In this document: piece by piece, positions 1 to 11,363 of the stretch | Layout of the letters: the number at the start of each line of letters is the position of its first letter | Position numbering within the stretch: position 1 is the first letter of the stretch | From: Artemisia argyi | Taxonomy: Eukaryota > Streptophyta > Magnoliopsida > Asterales > Asteraceae | Assembly: GCA_030686995.1 (NCBI GenBank) | Contig: CM060709.1 | Location: forward strand, 270,929,913-270,993,912 | Reading direction: 5' to 3' | Length of the DNA: 64,000 bases | Notes under the pieces: model-generated | Told to the model about the DNA's origin: nothing | Database searches by the model: none | What the model saw: only the letters and a program-made list of their open reading frames with translations | Position numbers and translations under genes: made by a program

Positions 1-891
1 GTGTGTGATATTCCTTCCTCTCTTGAGTGTTCAAACGATCATTTTGAGACTTTCTCAGATTTTAATGATGATTGTACATCTCATGGAGACATTGAGTATA
101 TTGAGGCATCACTCCCACAGTCTGATGCTGATCCTCTTCTTGAGGAGTTCGCCGATGAACTTACTCACATCAATCCACTTTCATTAGAAGGTGATGATGG
201 TCTCCTCGACTTTGAAGCCGATCTGGGAGAAATTGAAAGTCTCCTGTATCATGATCCGTCACTCACTTCTGATCCCAACAGTCCAATAGAGAATGATAAT
301 CTCTTTGTTCCCGAAACTTTCAATACTACTCTCATCAATCCTCTATTTGAATTCGAATCTGAATTCACTTTGATTTATGATAATCCACTCTTTGATATTC
401 AAAATGGGGATTGTGATGAGTCCACAATGGAACATGAATTCACAGATTCACATCTTGTGAATAATTCTCTTCATGAGAAGTTCTCCGGTGAACTCACTCA
501 TCATATCATGACTCCTCCGGAGTTTGATAGCCCGGGGGGAGATGCACTCAATCATGAGGATTTGCAAATTCCCACCCACCCTCCCGGGATGTTTTTGAGC
601 TTAACCTTTGAAATCCAAAATCAGGCTAATGAGCCTGCTCTCGAGGAAGAAAATCTTATCATGATTTTCTTCCTTTTCTTCACCTATAAGGTGACTTCTT
701 ATCTTCTTCACTCCTTCGGGAATGAAGATACCATCTTTGATCCCGACATTTTCATGTACCATTATCTTGAGCCGGGATTATATCTCATCAGTGTGGAACT
801 TTCACGTGCTTCAAATGTTTATCCAAACATCTTGAATGAAAGTCCGATTGAGATTGTCTCTTCCACATCATGCTTCACCAAGGACAAATGA
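1..891 (+). CDS. Ty3/gypsy polyprotein, C-terminal part (partial at left edge)
   Basis: An open frame runs from the left edge to a TGA at 889-891 (296 codons visible) and clearly continues upstream. The protein is very acidic, full of Asp/Glu/Ser/Pro-rich linker, and ends in a more hydrophobic stretch (about residues 215-290) containing FFLFFTYK and FGNEDTIFDPDI. I recognise this tail from gypsy polyproteins annotated in composite genomes; that is memory, not a search. No zinc knuckle, protease, RT, RNase H or integrase motif is visible here, so those domains must lie upstream or be absent. The position, directly before a purine-rich 3' region and an LTR at 1695, fits the 3' end of a gypsy internal domain. 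The frame is uninterrupted, suggesting a fairly young copy. The first codon is GTG at the window edge and is not a real start. Confidence 0.7.
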   Translation: MCDIPSSLECSNDHFETFSDFNDDCTSHGDIEYIEASLPQSDADPLLEEFADELTHINPLSLEGDDGLLDFEADLGEIESLLYHDPSLTSDPNSPIENDNLFVPETFNTTLINPLFEFESEFTLIYDNPLFDIQNGDCDESTMEHEFTDSHLVNNSLHEKFSGELTHHIMTPPEFDSPGGDALNHEDLQIPTHPPGMFLSLTFEIQNQANEPALEEENLIMIFFLFFTYKVTSYLLHSFGNEDTIFDPDIFMYHYLEPGLYLISVELSRASNVYPNILNESPIEIVSSTSCFTKDK

Positions 892-1694
892 ATTCGAGGT
901 CGAGTCAAGCTAGCGACTCGGTAAACAAAAACAGTAGCATGCTTATAGGGTTTTCACCCTATGTGTGGGGGAGTTACCCCCACTGTGGTTACAAATAAAG
1001 TGAAAAAATAGTGTTTTCCACATTTAGCTTGTAATGTTGCCCTTTTACGTTCAAAGAGTCGGCATAATAGCCGGGACTTTGAATACTGAGGACAATATTC
1101 ATCCTAAGTGTGGGGGTATTTCGCTATTCTAGCGAATTTTATGACATTTTACTATCTAATACCCCCGTTTTTGGCAAAAATTAAAAAAAAAAAAGAAATT
1201 CACTGGTGCTTCAAAATTTTTGTGGTTATCAGTTCGCCATGTCTAACCGACAAAAGGATTGGCTAATCCAGGAGCAAACGGCTCTTGGTAAAGATATATC
1301 AAATCCGTTTACGGCTTGCAATTTGCCCAAAATTGTATGGTACCTCAACTCGCCATATCCTAAAAAGCGAATGAGTTGGCTAGCCCGCAAAATTATGGCT
1401 TGTGGTAAAGGCAGTGAAAAAACCATAATTGGTAATCAGCTCACCAAGATGTTGACTTTGTCTATCAAGAGTTGGCTAGTCCAGAAGCAAACGGCTTTTG
1501 GTAAAGACAAATCAAATCCGTTGACAGCTGGTGGTTTGCTCAAAATCACATGGTTATCAGATGGACCATAGTTCTTACTTGAATCGATACATCTGGCTAC
1601 TCCAGAAGTGATGGCTTTTGGTAAAGAGTTTAAAATCCATTAAGTTTTCAAAACAGTTATTGCTAGGGACTAGCAATATTTTAGTGTGGGGGAT
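892..1694 (+). other. 3' non-coding region of gypsy family A with repeated polypurine tracts
   Basis: Between the polyprotein stop and the LTR lie three copies of a GTGTGGGGG purine motif, near 963, 1109 and 1683; the last abuts the LTR and is the functional polypurine tract candidate. The copy at 1109 follows an imperfect stem-loop (1083-1101, arms GAATA/TATTC around GAGGAC). From 1255 to 1650 a diverged direct repeat occurs four times (near 1260, 1378, 1473, 1594), each with a TGGCTA core followed by GGCTTxTGGTAAAG. The open frame 1206-1571 only reads through these repeats and resembles no protein I know. Confidence 0.6.
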
Positions 1695-1869
1695 TGATGA
1701 GTGCTCAAACACTCATCAATTCTGGTCAAATCTGAACTGCAAAACATACAAAAACACTCAGAAATGCATCAAAATACAAAAAATATTTCAAAATTGTGTT
1801 TTATATGTTTTAGATGCAAAATGAGCAAAAACAAATGAAAAACGTACAAAGTTTGCAAAATTGGCAGTT

Positions 1870-2335
1870 TTAGTCCCCTGACTTTCAAAAATTGACAAAA
1901 ATAGTCCCTGAGCCCTTATTTGGAAAGAAAAGTCACCAAAGGTCCTTTTGAAATCATAAGTTGTCATATTTTGTCCTTTGGTGAAAAATTGGAAAAGTTT
2001 GGGAAAATTACAAAATTAGTCCATGGAGTTTCAAACTTTGGCAGATTTGGTCCCTGGTGGGATATTTTTGAAAGAAAAATCATTTTGGGTCCTTGGGAAA
2101 TCAGAAATATCAATTTTAGTCCTTGGTGTGAAGTTTGGATAAATGTCAATTTTGGTCCCTCAAATTTGACAACTTGTCAGATTTGGTCCCTGGGAACTTT
2201 GAAAAATGGAAAAATGCAAATTTGGTTTTTGGTTTATTTGGTTCTTGGCATCATTAGTCCTTGTGAATACTTTGGAAATTTACAAAAACAGCCCTTGAAC
2301 TTTCACATAATTACACTTTGGTCCTTGTGAAATAA
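1870..2335 (+). repeat. Degenerate GGTCCCT minisatellite in family-A LTR
   Basis: About ten spaced copies of a core reading roughly TTTxGTCCCTxG, alternating with A-rich xAAATTGxxAAAA spacers, at irregular 40-60 bp spacing. The second family-A LTR carries the same type of array at about 9510-10010, so the array belongs to the U3 region of the family. Confidence 0.6.
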
Positions 2336-2751
2336 CACTAACCAAATGGACCCTTGATACTAATATAAACCCAAACCAAATCCACAACCTGGTCCATGTT
2401 CACCCCTGATCCACTAACCATTGGCCCAAAACCCCCATAAGCCCAAAACTCCCACCCCTTTTTAATATATTAACTGGTCAACACCCCCAGTCAAACTCCC
2501 CATCTTCTTCCCCCGTTTCCCTCCTCCTGTCTCCCCCTCCTCTCAACTTTTCACCAAACCAAGCCACCCTCATTAATAATCCTTCACCAACCTAACCAAC
2601 CCCTCCTCTCCTCATTTAATACTCTTACTAGTTCCACTCAACCTGCCAATTCCATTTTCCCGCCAAAATCATATAAACGACCATGATCAAAAGGAATCAT
2701 CTAAGGGTGACAATTCAAAGTGGGAAAGAAGGAGAGAGACTCCAGGACTTA

Positions 2752-2757
2752 TATAAA
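2752..2757 (+). promoter_or_regulatory. TATA box of family-A LTR
   Basis: TATAAA in the context CTTATATAAATGAAGAA. The same position in the second family-A LTR has TATAAATGAAGAAGAG at 10431. Conservation between two diverged LTRs supports it as the LTR promoter. Confidence 0.5.
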
Positions 2758-5403
2758 TGAAGAAAAAGAAGCAAAAGAGTGGCAGTTAATTAGTAGTTAG
2801 TGTAGAAAATAGTTTTATTGTTTTTAAATGAATTTCCTTTTTTCTGTTTTAGAAACCTAGTTTTAATTGTAATCTCAAGTTTGGATTGTAATTTGGAAGT
2901 TATTTGTACCAAGTATTATCAGTTCTTGTGTTAAATTCAGTATTTGGTAATTTCAAGTTAAAATTCAATTTTCAATTTAATCTGAGACTAGTAGTTGTTT
3001 ATCATCTATTTATGTTCACTTTAGCTTATTCATAAGTTCCTGTGAGTGTTTTAAGATTAAAAATCTGGTGCTACTCAGTTTCATACAAATTGGTAAAAAT
3101 TCCAATAATTACTGAGTTAATTGGTTCATAACATAAGAAAATGATAAGGGAGCTGATTCAGAATGGAATTGAGATGAATGATGGAGTTATATGGTATTAG
3201 TGCCTCAAGGGAGGTGTAGGTTTGTTACGATTCTTGGCTCAGTACACCTTTGCTTGTAACCATTTGTAAGTAACAATCTTGCTATTTGCAATTTTTTTGT
3301 TTCTGTTGTTATTCCTGTGGTGTTTTGGCTTATTTAGCTTTTATAACATTACTAGAATCTATTTCAAGCAAAAATTTGCAGGATTAAGGGACTGAACTCA
3401 TAGTTGTAGTGTAGATTTAGTTTTAAGCGACTGTTTGGGTTAACTGTTTCAGGGAGGTTTAGGGATTTAATTGTTGCTTAAAGTGGTTGCAGTAAGTTTG
3501 TTAAGGTTTAAGTAAGTATAATATACCATAAAACCCAGGCCTCATTTGCACAAAAGTCCAAATCACCAAGTCTCACCCTTAACAGTCCACTGTGTGGACT
3601 TTTGACACTAAACCCCCACCCCTCCCCATTTGACTTAAAATCAGTTCTAGTAGCATGAGTTTAGCATATTACAACTTAATATAACTAAATTAGTCCATAA
3701 AAGATCAATACAAGTTCAAGAAAGTCAACTTGTGAGTTTCATAAAAAAAAAGTCAAAAGTTGCATATCAGATTTTTCCAAATATTGTAGGAATTTCTATG
3801 ATTTCTGTGGTTTGAGTTAGACTCTGAAACTTGTTCATACTTATACTCCCCCACCTTGGCTTCAAGAATCAGGCCTTATTTTATTTTTGTGATTTTTCTG
3901 CTGGGCCCCACTGAGCCTCAAACACACCTGCAGGGCAGGGGGTTCCCCTGCATCAGCAGGTCACCACCCAACACCACCACTTTGGTGGTGGTTTTCTGGC
4001 CACCACAGTGGTCCCATAGGCCCCATTCTTGGTTCTCCCACCCCCTGGTAGGCTTCAAAGATTGACCAATCCTTTGACCTCAAACCTTGTGGACCCCACT
4101 TGGAATTGCCCCACAAATCTGTCCCATTTTCAGTTTTAAAATAAGCAAACCAATTGCTTAATCTGATTTCTCAGCTTATTCTGTGGACCCTAGTTGCTTT
4201 TTCTAGCTTATTCAAGTTCAAATAACTTATTTAGACCTGAATCACCCATAGTGGGTCCCACTTAAGCCCATTTTAGCTTATTTTCTTATTTAGTCAACAA
4301 AAGTCAACTGTGGAGCTAATAAGCTTCCACAGTGCTTATTTTTAAGCTAAAAAAAAGTTGTTTTTACAAAAGTTTAATGTTTTTATATATAAAATAGATT
4401 TCTAAAAGAAAAATCAAGAAAAAACAATTTAATAATAAGTGATAGTTTCTATTTAATATAATTTAAATTTTAATTTTCATTTTTAGATTTTTATTAAGTA
4501 CTAGGTATTTTTATATTTTTATTAATTTCCTTTTATGTTAAAGTAATTTTAGTAATTTTCTCAGATTTTTATGTTGCCATTTAGTAATTATTAGATTTAA
4601 TATTAGTTTTATTAATAATTAATTAATAATTAAGTTTTAAATAGCATAATTAGTTTTTATTAAGCAAGACCTAGTTTTTATATTTTTCCTAGCTTTTATA
4701 TAATATAATATAATTTTCGGAATTTTTCTAGAATTTTTACTATTCATTTTCTATTTTTTATAATTTAAAATAATTTAATTAGGTAATTAATATTTAATTA
4801 GTAATTAATTAATATAAAAATCACAAAAAGACAAAAATACATATTTTTAGTTTTAAAATTTGTTTTTAGTTATTTTATAATTTTAGAAATCTTATTTTCA
4901 CTTTTCTAGTATTTAATTAATATTATATTGTATTTAAGTTATTTAAATATTAATAATTAGTATTAAATAGTAATTAATTAAATAGTGTAAAAATTTATTT
5001 TCTTTTTCTAAAAATTTTCTTTTATCTTTTAGTTTGTAAAAAAGTCATTTTCACCCCCTGGGGTTTTCAGAATTCAGTTTTCACATTTTATTTTGTACGT
5101 TTACGTTATTTAAAACGTAAACGTACGCGTTTTAAGTTTTAAACGTTTCTGGTTTTTTAAACCTTACAATCTTGTTCATATAGCTTGTTTAAGCTATTTC
5201 TTTGTAGATCCCTTAGTTTAATCACTCTCAAACCTTTTCCTGTCCAAATTCACCCGATCACAAACCCGTTTGTTAACCATCACACCTCGTCGGGACATAA
5301 CGACCCGGGGAAACCACTATATTCCGCGGAGCATTGACTCTAAGCTGTTTGACCTTGTTGACCATCCTTTGGTCAATTTAGGTTGATTGTTTAGGGCCAA
5401 TCA

Positions 5404-5758
5404 CCATCACTCTTTAATTTTACACGTGACGGCCTTGGGTGACGCCGTCATCTCTAATGCACAAAACTTTATGGACCGTCACGGACTTTATCCACTTCCA
5501 CCTCTTGTATTACTCTTGACGCCGTCATGAAGAAGCTTGTGACGCCGTCAGGTACTGGTCCCAGCAAGGAAAATTAAGACTTTGTCGTTTTCTTCACTTT
5601 TATGCTCCAAAAACGTCCAAAATGCTTTACTTTTTCCAGAATTCACTCCAAAAGTACCTAAAATCACAAAAGGAACGATTTAGGGCAATATTTGATCAAA
5701 TAAATTCAATTCTGGGCTTAAATGACCCCCTAAAAACGGATCATTTTTTGCCTCATCA
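5404..5758 (-). mobile_element. Fragment of a family-B LTR
   Basis: This stretch carries TGACGCCGTCA-type repeats and then the family-B terminal segment (AAAAGGAACGATTTAGGGCA, then ATGACCCCCTAAAA, ending GCCTCATCA), matching the ends of the two B LTRs at 12806 and 17841. Read on the minus strand it begins TGATGAGGC. The A LTR abuts it exactly at 5403/5404, so element A apparently inserted into this B LTR. The rest of B should lie left of the window. Confidence 0.7.
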
Positions 5759-7960
5759 GTGATCATTGAGATCTCTCTTTTGTGACCTTGATCTTTGATC
5801 TTTGAAGCTTGTTCTCATGAACTTTGAGTCTTTGTGTAATAGCTTTGCTAGTTCCTTTGTTCCAATCATGCTTTGTGATCTTTCTTGCCTTTGATCAACA
5901 TTTTCAAATGTAGGTGTCTTTACGTCTTTTCCAACATGCTCATACTTTTTTGACATTGAATCTTTGTGAAGTTCTCTTTTCTTTGACTTTAACCTTTGTT
6001 TCTTTAGTTTGTAGATTCTTTGACTTTGACTTAGAAACGTTCTGAACTTTGCTTTGCTTTGATCTTTGAAGAGAGCTTTGCAGGGTATGAGCATGTGGAT
6101 CTTTGAGTGATGGTAACGGTCTTTCTCCAAGGAACATTCATGAGTACATGCATAAAACGGTTAGCAATAAAGTATCCTGTACTTACAGGTTCGGAATTAG
6201 AGATCGTCAACAGCATAGTGTGAAGACTCCTTCTAACCCTTACCAAGGCCGTTCCTGAATCAGATACCCCTGAAAGGGCTTACTAGATCCACCGAAGTAC
6301 ATCAATGATTCAGGTGAGTTGCTGGAGATCACCCCACAACTGTAGACCATTTGAGACATAGTAACCATCATGATAGATAAGGCAAGATCCGTAGATCTCA
6401 TAAAGACTCTTACACCTTGTGTCCTTTTTGACGAACACAAGTGTATTCATAGGAAGTGTATCCTAAGAGATCTTTTAATGAATCTAATGGCTCTAGACTT
6501 GATAATTGCATAATTTGGTTTTTTATGCGGAGACTAGGGAGAGGTCTCCTGCTTCAATATCAACCATCTCTAAGAGATAAGTTGATAGATTACACCGGTT
6601 CCCCGTGAGAATGAAACAAACTCTTTTAAGAGAACTTGAGTGGCTAGAAGGTTAAGTGTAGTGCGTCACTGGGTCCATGACGTCTTTATCTTCAATACCG
6701 CTGTCACCTTGGTAACAACCAGTAGCATATGAATTGAACCCGGTGTCTACCCTAAGGTTGAACATATGGAGGGCTATTTCTTTTCACCCTTTTTCATAAC
6801 TTTTCTTTTTAATTCTTCAACCCCTTCTTTCTCCTTTCTCATTTTCTCCCTTTTTCAATCATACCTAAGGACTTCTAATTCTAATCTATTGGATTTGTCC
6901 TTGGGTAGATCCCTCCGGCTCTGGCGGATTATAGGACGGTTTTTCCTAACCTTAGTCACCTTATATCTTCATGACTATCCTATTGTTGCCATCAAACCAA
7001 ATATTTGAAAATCTTCTCAAAGTGTTTATGATCATGAAACATATTTTATTAACACTTTGAGAGTTTTGATTTCTTTTTGAAGGACTCCCCCTTCACATGT
7101 GCTCATGTATATTTTAGTAAATTTGCACATGCGGGAGGAGTTTGCACTTTTGAATTGATTCACTTTCAATGAACACAACCGGTTCGAGACACGCTTACAT
7201 TACTAGTTAGACTAGCTTGAAGTTATTACCCGGCCTGGTCAAGTCCACAGAAAGTTTCTCGAAACGGTACATTTCTACTAAGACAAATCCTTTTCGAGAC
7301 ACGCTTACGTGGCTAGTTAAAGAGTTCCATTGTTAGCTTTTAGGTGACAACTAGCTCTAGTAACTAACTTGATGTTATTACCCGTCGAGGATAAGTCTTT
7401 TCGATTACTAACTTTTGTTGTTTCGTCAATTCTTGGGTCATTTATGAGTCGAGCTCGCACGAGATTCAACCACAATCTTAAACACATTGATCACATTTTA
7501 ATCACGTCTTCTCCCCCTCAAAAATAGCATATCCATGGTATTTTTGATACCAATTGATTAAAACCTTTTCTTTTTGGATAGCAAATGGGAGAAACGGATG
7601 TTTGTCAATTCCGAATTAGTTTCTTTTAAGCATGATCTTTTTGGAACTTCTTTTTATTACTCCCCCTCAAAAATGGAACATTTTGAGTAAATTAAGCGAT
7701 TTAAGGATTTGAGGGAGTAATATCTTGAGCTACATTTTTCAAAATTTTGCTCAAAAAATTAAGAAGACTTTGATAAGCTTTTTGGTGAGAAGTCTTCTTA
7801 TCTTTTAGGATTGTTGCACATAAATGTACAACAGGGTCCTTTCTTTGAAAAACACGGGTTATACACTATTATGTGTGCATAAGCCATAATGTTTTTAGGA
7901 TAAGTGCTCGAAAAATATTTAAAACCTTTGTTTAAACTTAAGCACTTTCCTTTCTTTGAA

Positions 7961-8216
7961 GAACGAGTCCTTAGCTGAAATACTAAGAAGTCATGATGTT
8001 GAAGTCCGAGTCCTTAGCTGAAGTACTAAGAAGTCATTATGTTGAAGTCCGAGTCCTTAGCTGAAGTACTAAGAAGTCATTATGTTGAAGTTCGAGTCCT
8101 TAGCAGAAGTACTAAGAAGTCATGATGTTGAAGTCCGAGTCCTTAGCTGAAGTACTAAGAAGTCATTATGTTGAAGTTCGAGTCCTTAGCAGAAGTACTA
8201 AGAACTCATTATGTTT
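7961..8216. repeat. 43-bp tandem repeat, six copies
   Basis: Six head-to-tail copies of a 43-bp unit beginning GAAGTCCGAGTCCTTAGCTG. The copies differ at only a few positions (TCC/TTC, GCT/GCA, ATT/ATG). Each unit holds a short inverted repeat CTTAG...CTAAG. There are no spacers of unique sequence, so it is a minisatellite and not a CRISPR array. Confidence 0.9.
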
Positions 8217-8387
8217 TTGGATTACACAACAACTTTTGGAACCCATTTAAGCACGGCGCCAACGAGTTTACCATATTTTGAAATCCATTTGAAAGTTGTG
8301 TCAATGCGAGACAAAGAAGTTGAATTCCAACGAGGACTGAAAACCTGTGTTTCATTTTGAAATAAAGCTCGTGAAATCAACGGTGAT

Positions 8388-8650
8388 TTAAAACGCTTTT
8401 GCTTTTGAAACTTGTTTGAGAAACTCGGTGTTTCTATTGGAGTTATAAAACTTGAAGAAGAAGTTTTTCATCCATTGTTGAAACTCGGCATTTTCATTTC
8501 GAAAATTCGTTTTTGAGATGAATGGAAACCTTCCAGAATTAGGATTTTTCAAAGCATAGCCATTCTTTTGTTGTAGCGGAAGCATTTCAGAGTATGAATA
8601 TTTCAAATATTTTGAACGGCTTTGCTTTGCTTTGCTTTGGTATGGAGTTT
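8388..8650 (-). pseudogene. E1 gag, C-terminal continuation
   Basis: On the minus strand this open stretch (the frame extends to 8759 through the inserted LTR) continues the gag reading of E1 after removal of the copia insertion. The residues are basic and rich in Lys, Asn, Phe and Ser, and end KAKAF before a stop at 8388. The join lies at the GAAAA target duplication (8651-8655 and 29247-29251). No zinc knuckle is visible. The assignment rests on position and composition, not on a recognised motif. Confidence 0.45.
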
Positions 8651-8655
8651 GAAAA

Positions 8656-9336
8656 TGTTGAGGCAACATGATCAAGATCTCTTTATATTTTAATGATGAC
8701 AAATAAACCATCAAAACACATAAAATAACAAACGTTAGCCAAAATTCCCCGATTGACATGTCTGCTCCTGGCGCGCCTCCCGCGCGTCAACGCGTGGGTA
8801 ACGCGCCAGGCGTCTGTGAATTTCAGGATGAATTTTGAAGTCGGCTTTCCCCTTACCCAACAAATGTGGATCTTTCAATACATGTATGAATATTTTATGT
8901 GCTTAATTTAGAACACTCGAAACGAGTTTTGGGATTAGAGAGATCCAACTTTTAAAGCACCCATTTACGGGAAAACTCCAACTCATGTTTTCTAGCTATC
9001 GCCTCTAGCCAAGGCTTTTCTAAACTTAGGGAGCTTATATATTTCACGTAACATCATGTGAAAGCATCCATATGCTCATATCTCGTGCGTACGTCTTCTC
9101 TAATTACATAACGGGTTTACTCCCTTATTGGTCAAACTAAGTAAAAGGTCACTTTGCGTAAACGCTCCTTTCCCACTTTGGTTATGCTTTACATTAAGGC
9201 AAAGCACTTAACTTGTTTGAACCAAGGTATTAGTTGAGAACGTCGAGTCGTGGAAAGTCACGAGATATGAAACAATGGATTCTCGACGTTGTGTTACTTG
9301 AACTAATAAGTAATTTTGATTTTCTCAACTTATAAT
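8656..9336 (+). mobile_element. Copia 5' LTR, first part
   Basis: This part matches 26474-27154 of the 3' LTR almost base for base, up to TTCTCAACTTATAAT, where family A inserted. The last five bases ATAAT are one copy of the family-A target duplication. It contains a GC-rich near-palindrome at 8767-8810. Confidence 0.9.
8767..8810. promoter_or_regulatory. GC-rich cruciform near the copia LTR start
   Basis: Outer arms CCTGGCGCG and CGCGCCAGG are perfectly complementary; the inner arms CCCGCGCGT and ACGCGTGGG pair with one mismatch around CA. The counterpart in the 3' LTR is at 26585-26628. The surrounding DNA is AT-rich. Function unknown. Confidence 0.7.
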
Positions 9337-10430
9337 TGATGAGTGTGTAAATACTCATCATTTTTATCGTATCTGAACTGCCAAAACATCCAAAAACACT
9401 TAGAAGTGCATCAAAATACTGAAAATATTCCAAAAATTGTGTTTTATATGTTTTAGATGCAAAATGTTTAAAAACAAATGAAAAATGAACAAAGTTTGCA
9501 TAATTGGCAGTTTCAGTCCTTCAAGTTTCATAAATTGACAAAACTAGTCCTTAAAGGTTTAAAATGAAAGAAAAGTCAACATTAGTCCTTGGGAATTCAA
9601 AATGGTTCACTTTTAGTCCCTGGATGAAATTTTTCACAAACTGGCAACTTTTACCCCTTAAAATCCAAAATTGACATAAAAGGTCCCTGAACTTTCAGAA
9701 ATTGTCAAAATTAGTCCCTGGTATTCAAAATGTAGAAATTATCAACAAAGGTCCTTTGGAAAGCAAAAGTTATCATAATTGGTCCTTGGTGGTAAAATTT
9801 GGAAAAATTGCAAATTTGGTCCCTTAATTTTGTAAACTTGGCAGGAATGGTCCCCAGAGATTTTATTTTAGAAATTTAACATCAAAGGACTTCGTGGAAT
9901 TATAAGATGGAAAGAATGGTCCTTGGGAAATCTTTGGGAAATATGCATTTTCAGTCCCCAAGTTTTAGGAAATTGCAACTTTGGTCCTTGTTGATATTTC
10001 ATAAGCCAAATGGACTTTTGATACTTATTACCCAAAAATAAAACATTCACAGCCCACAACCCTTTAACCCAATCCCTAAAACCACTGGCCCAATCACTCC
10101 CAAGCCCAAACACAAACAAAACTAACACCCCGTATTATCCAACCAGGGTCAAACCCCTAAGTCAAACTCCACCTCACCCAATCCTTTTCCCTCCCCCCGT
10201 GCCTGTAAAACCCTGCAACCCCAACATCCCATCATCACACCTTTTCTGCAATTCACCCACCCTACACCCTTTCCACCACTTAACTCCAAAATATGTCCCC
10301 TGATACAAGCAATCTTATCCAAATTGTTAAATAAAGTTTCCCACCAAATCCACATAAACGGCTCAGATTATTTCCACTAATCCAATGGCTGCAAGCTAAA
10401 GTGGAAAGTGCCAAGGGACTTTTTGAAGCT

Positions 10431-10436
10431 TATAAA
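10431..10436 (+). promoter_or_regulatory. TATA box of solo family-A LTR
   Basis: TATAAA followed by TGAAGAAGAG, matching the position of the TATA box at 2752 in the other family-A LTR. Confidence 0.45.
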
Positions 10437-11363
10437 TGAAGAAGAGCAGCAGAGAGAAGTGTTGTTAGTTAGATAGTTAGATAATTGGGTTTTAGAAGTA
10501 GTAGCAGTCATAAGGTTTTAGCATCAAGTGTTAGTTCTATTTGAAGTTGTTTTTAATTATGTACTGATTTAACTGAATTAATGCAAGTTTTCATTTAAAC
10601 TTTTTAATTTCCTTGTCTCTTGAAACTGCTTTTGTACTTAGCTTATTACCCTTGCTTAGTGTTTACTCTAGCTTATTTAGTGCTGATTTATTGATTTTCT
10701 TAGCTTATATTAGTTTCAATCTGCTTATTAGTCAAATTCCAGTTCAACTCTTGTAGTTAGTTTATGATTTCCTTGAAATTTTAGTTCACTGTGAGGTTGG
10801 CTTAGTTTAGCTTAATTTAGCTTGCTTATTGATATTGCTATTTGTGACTTGTAGTATGTTCATTCAGTGTTTGTAAGTTTGTCTCAAGCTCAGTTTTCCA
10901 AGTTTTGCCTCAAAGCCCACATTTTCTTTTCAAAAAGCTCAAACAGTCACCCTTAAGGGACTGTTTGGCACAAGGAGTAATTTTTGCCTCAAACTAGTTT
11001 TTACCCAACTTGTAGACTTTAACCAGCTTTCTTTCATGTTACTTAGTAGTTTTAGAATAAGAATTTTCAGTCTCAAATAGTTTTTAGGATTCCTAGCTTG
11101 TTCTTCACACTTGCGTTTTATTAACTGGTTAGGATGAGTTACCATGGTATAATCTGAGTTGAGGCATTTTAGTTGTTTCTATTTCTTTAAACTAGTTTCC
11201 TATAGGATTGTGCAAGTTTGTATGATCCTGTAGTTGACTATTTGTGAGTCAATCTCACCATTTGATCCATTTCTGTTTCAGCAGCCATGTCCCTAACACC
11301 CTCAAAGCTTGATTTTTAATTTCTGCATACTTAGGAATTAGAACCTGAAATTTGGTTTCTAGC

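Larger units (their letters stand above)
1695..5403 (+). mobile_element. Long LTR of gypsy family A (3' LTR)
   Basis: The LTR starts TGATGAGTGC right after the polypurine tract and ends GGGCCAATCA, giving canonical TG...CA ends and a length of 3.7 kb. The boundaries are set by the solo copy at 9337-19806, which has the same ends and a TSD. Internal layout: degenerate repeats of a GGTCCCT-containing unit (about 1870-2330), a pyrimidine-rich stretch (2380-2640), a TATA box at 2752, then an extremely AT-rich block (4370-5040) and a conserved 3' segment with the CGTCGGGACATAACGAC motif (5287). The ORFs inside it look like chance frames. Its TSD cannot be checked because the partner LTR lies left of the window. 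Confidence 0.8.
5759..8650 (-). mobile_element. Minus-strand copia element E1, 3' internal part
   Basis: This segment is clearly related, over about 2 kb, to 52000-54180 of element E2 (for example the shared CAAGGCCGTTCC, CTAGGGAG.GGTCTCCTGCTTCA and CTCCGGCTCTGGCGGAT stretches). It therefore represents the non-coding 3' internal region of a minus-strand copia element. CTCCCCCTCAAAAAT pyrimidine tracts near 7510 and 7661 are polypurine tracts on the coding strand. The 3' LTR is not seen: a family-B LTR piece sits where it would be approached. On the right it is interrupted by the copia insertion at 8656, and it resumes at 29252. I see no pol domain. Confidence 0.65.

Noticed and set aside
1206..1571. 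121-codon ORF as a small gene
   Set aside because: It runs through four diverged copies of a non-coding repeat next to an LTR.
5404..5758. Ending the first family-A LTR at 5758 (CTCATCA)
   Set aside because: The solo A LTR with its ATAAT duplications ends at CCAATCA; the rest matches family B.
7961..8216. Regular repeats suggesting a CRISPR array
   Set aside because: Units are directly adjacent with no unique spacers, in plant DNA; it is a minisatellite.
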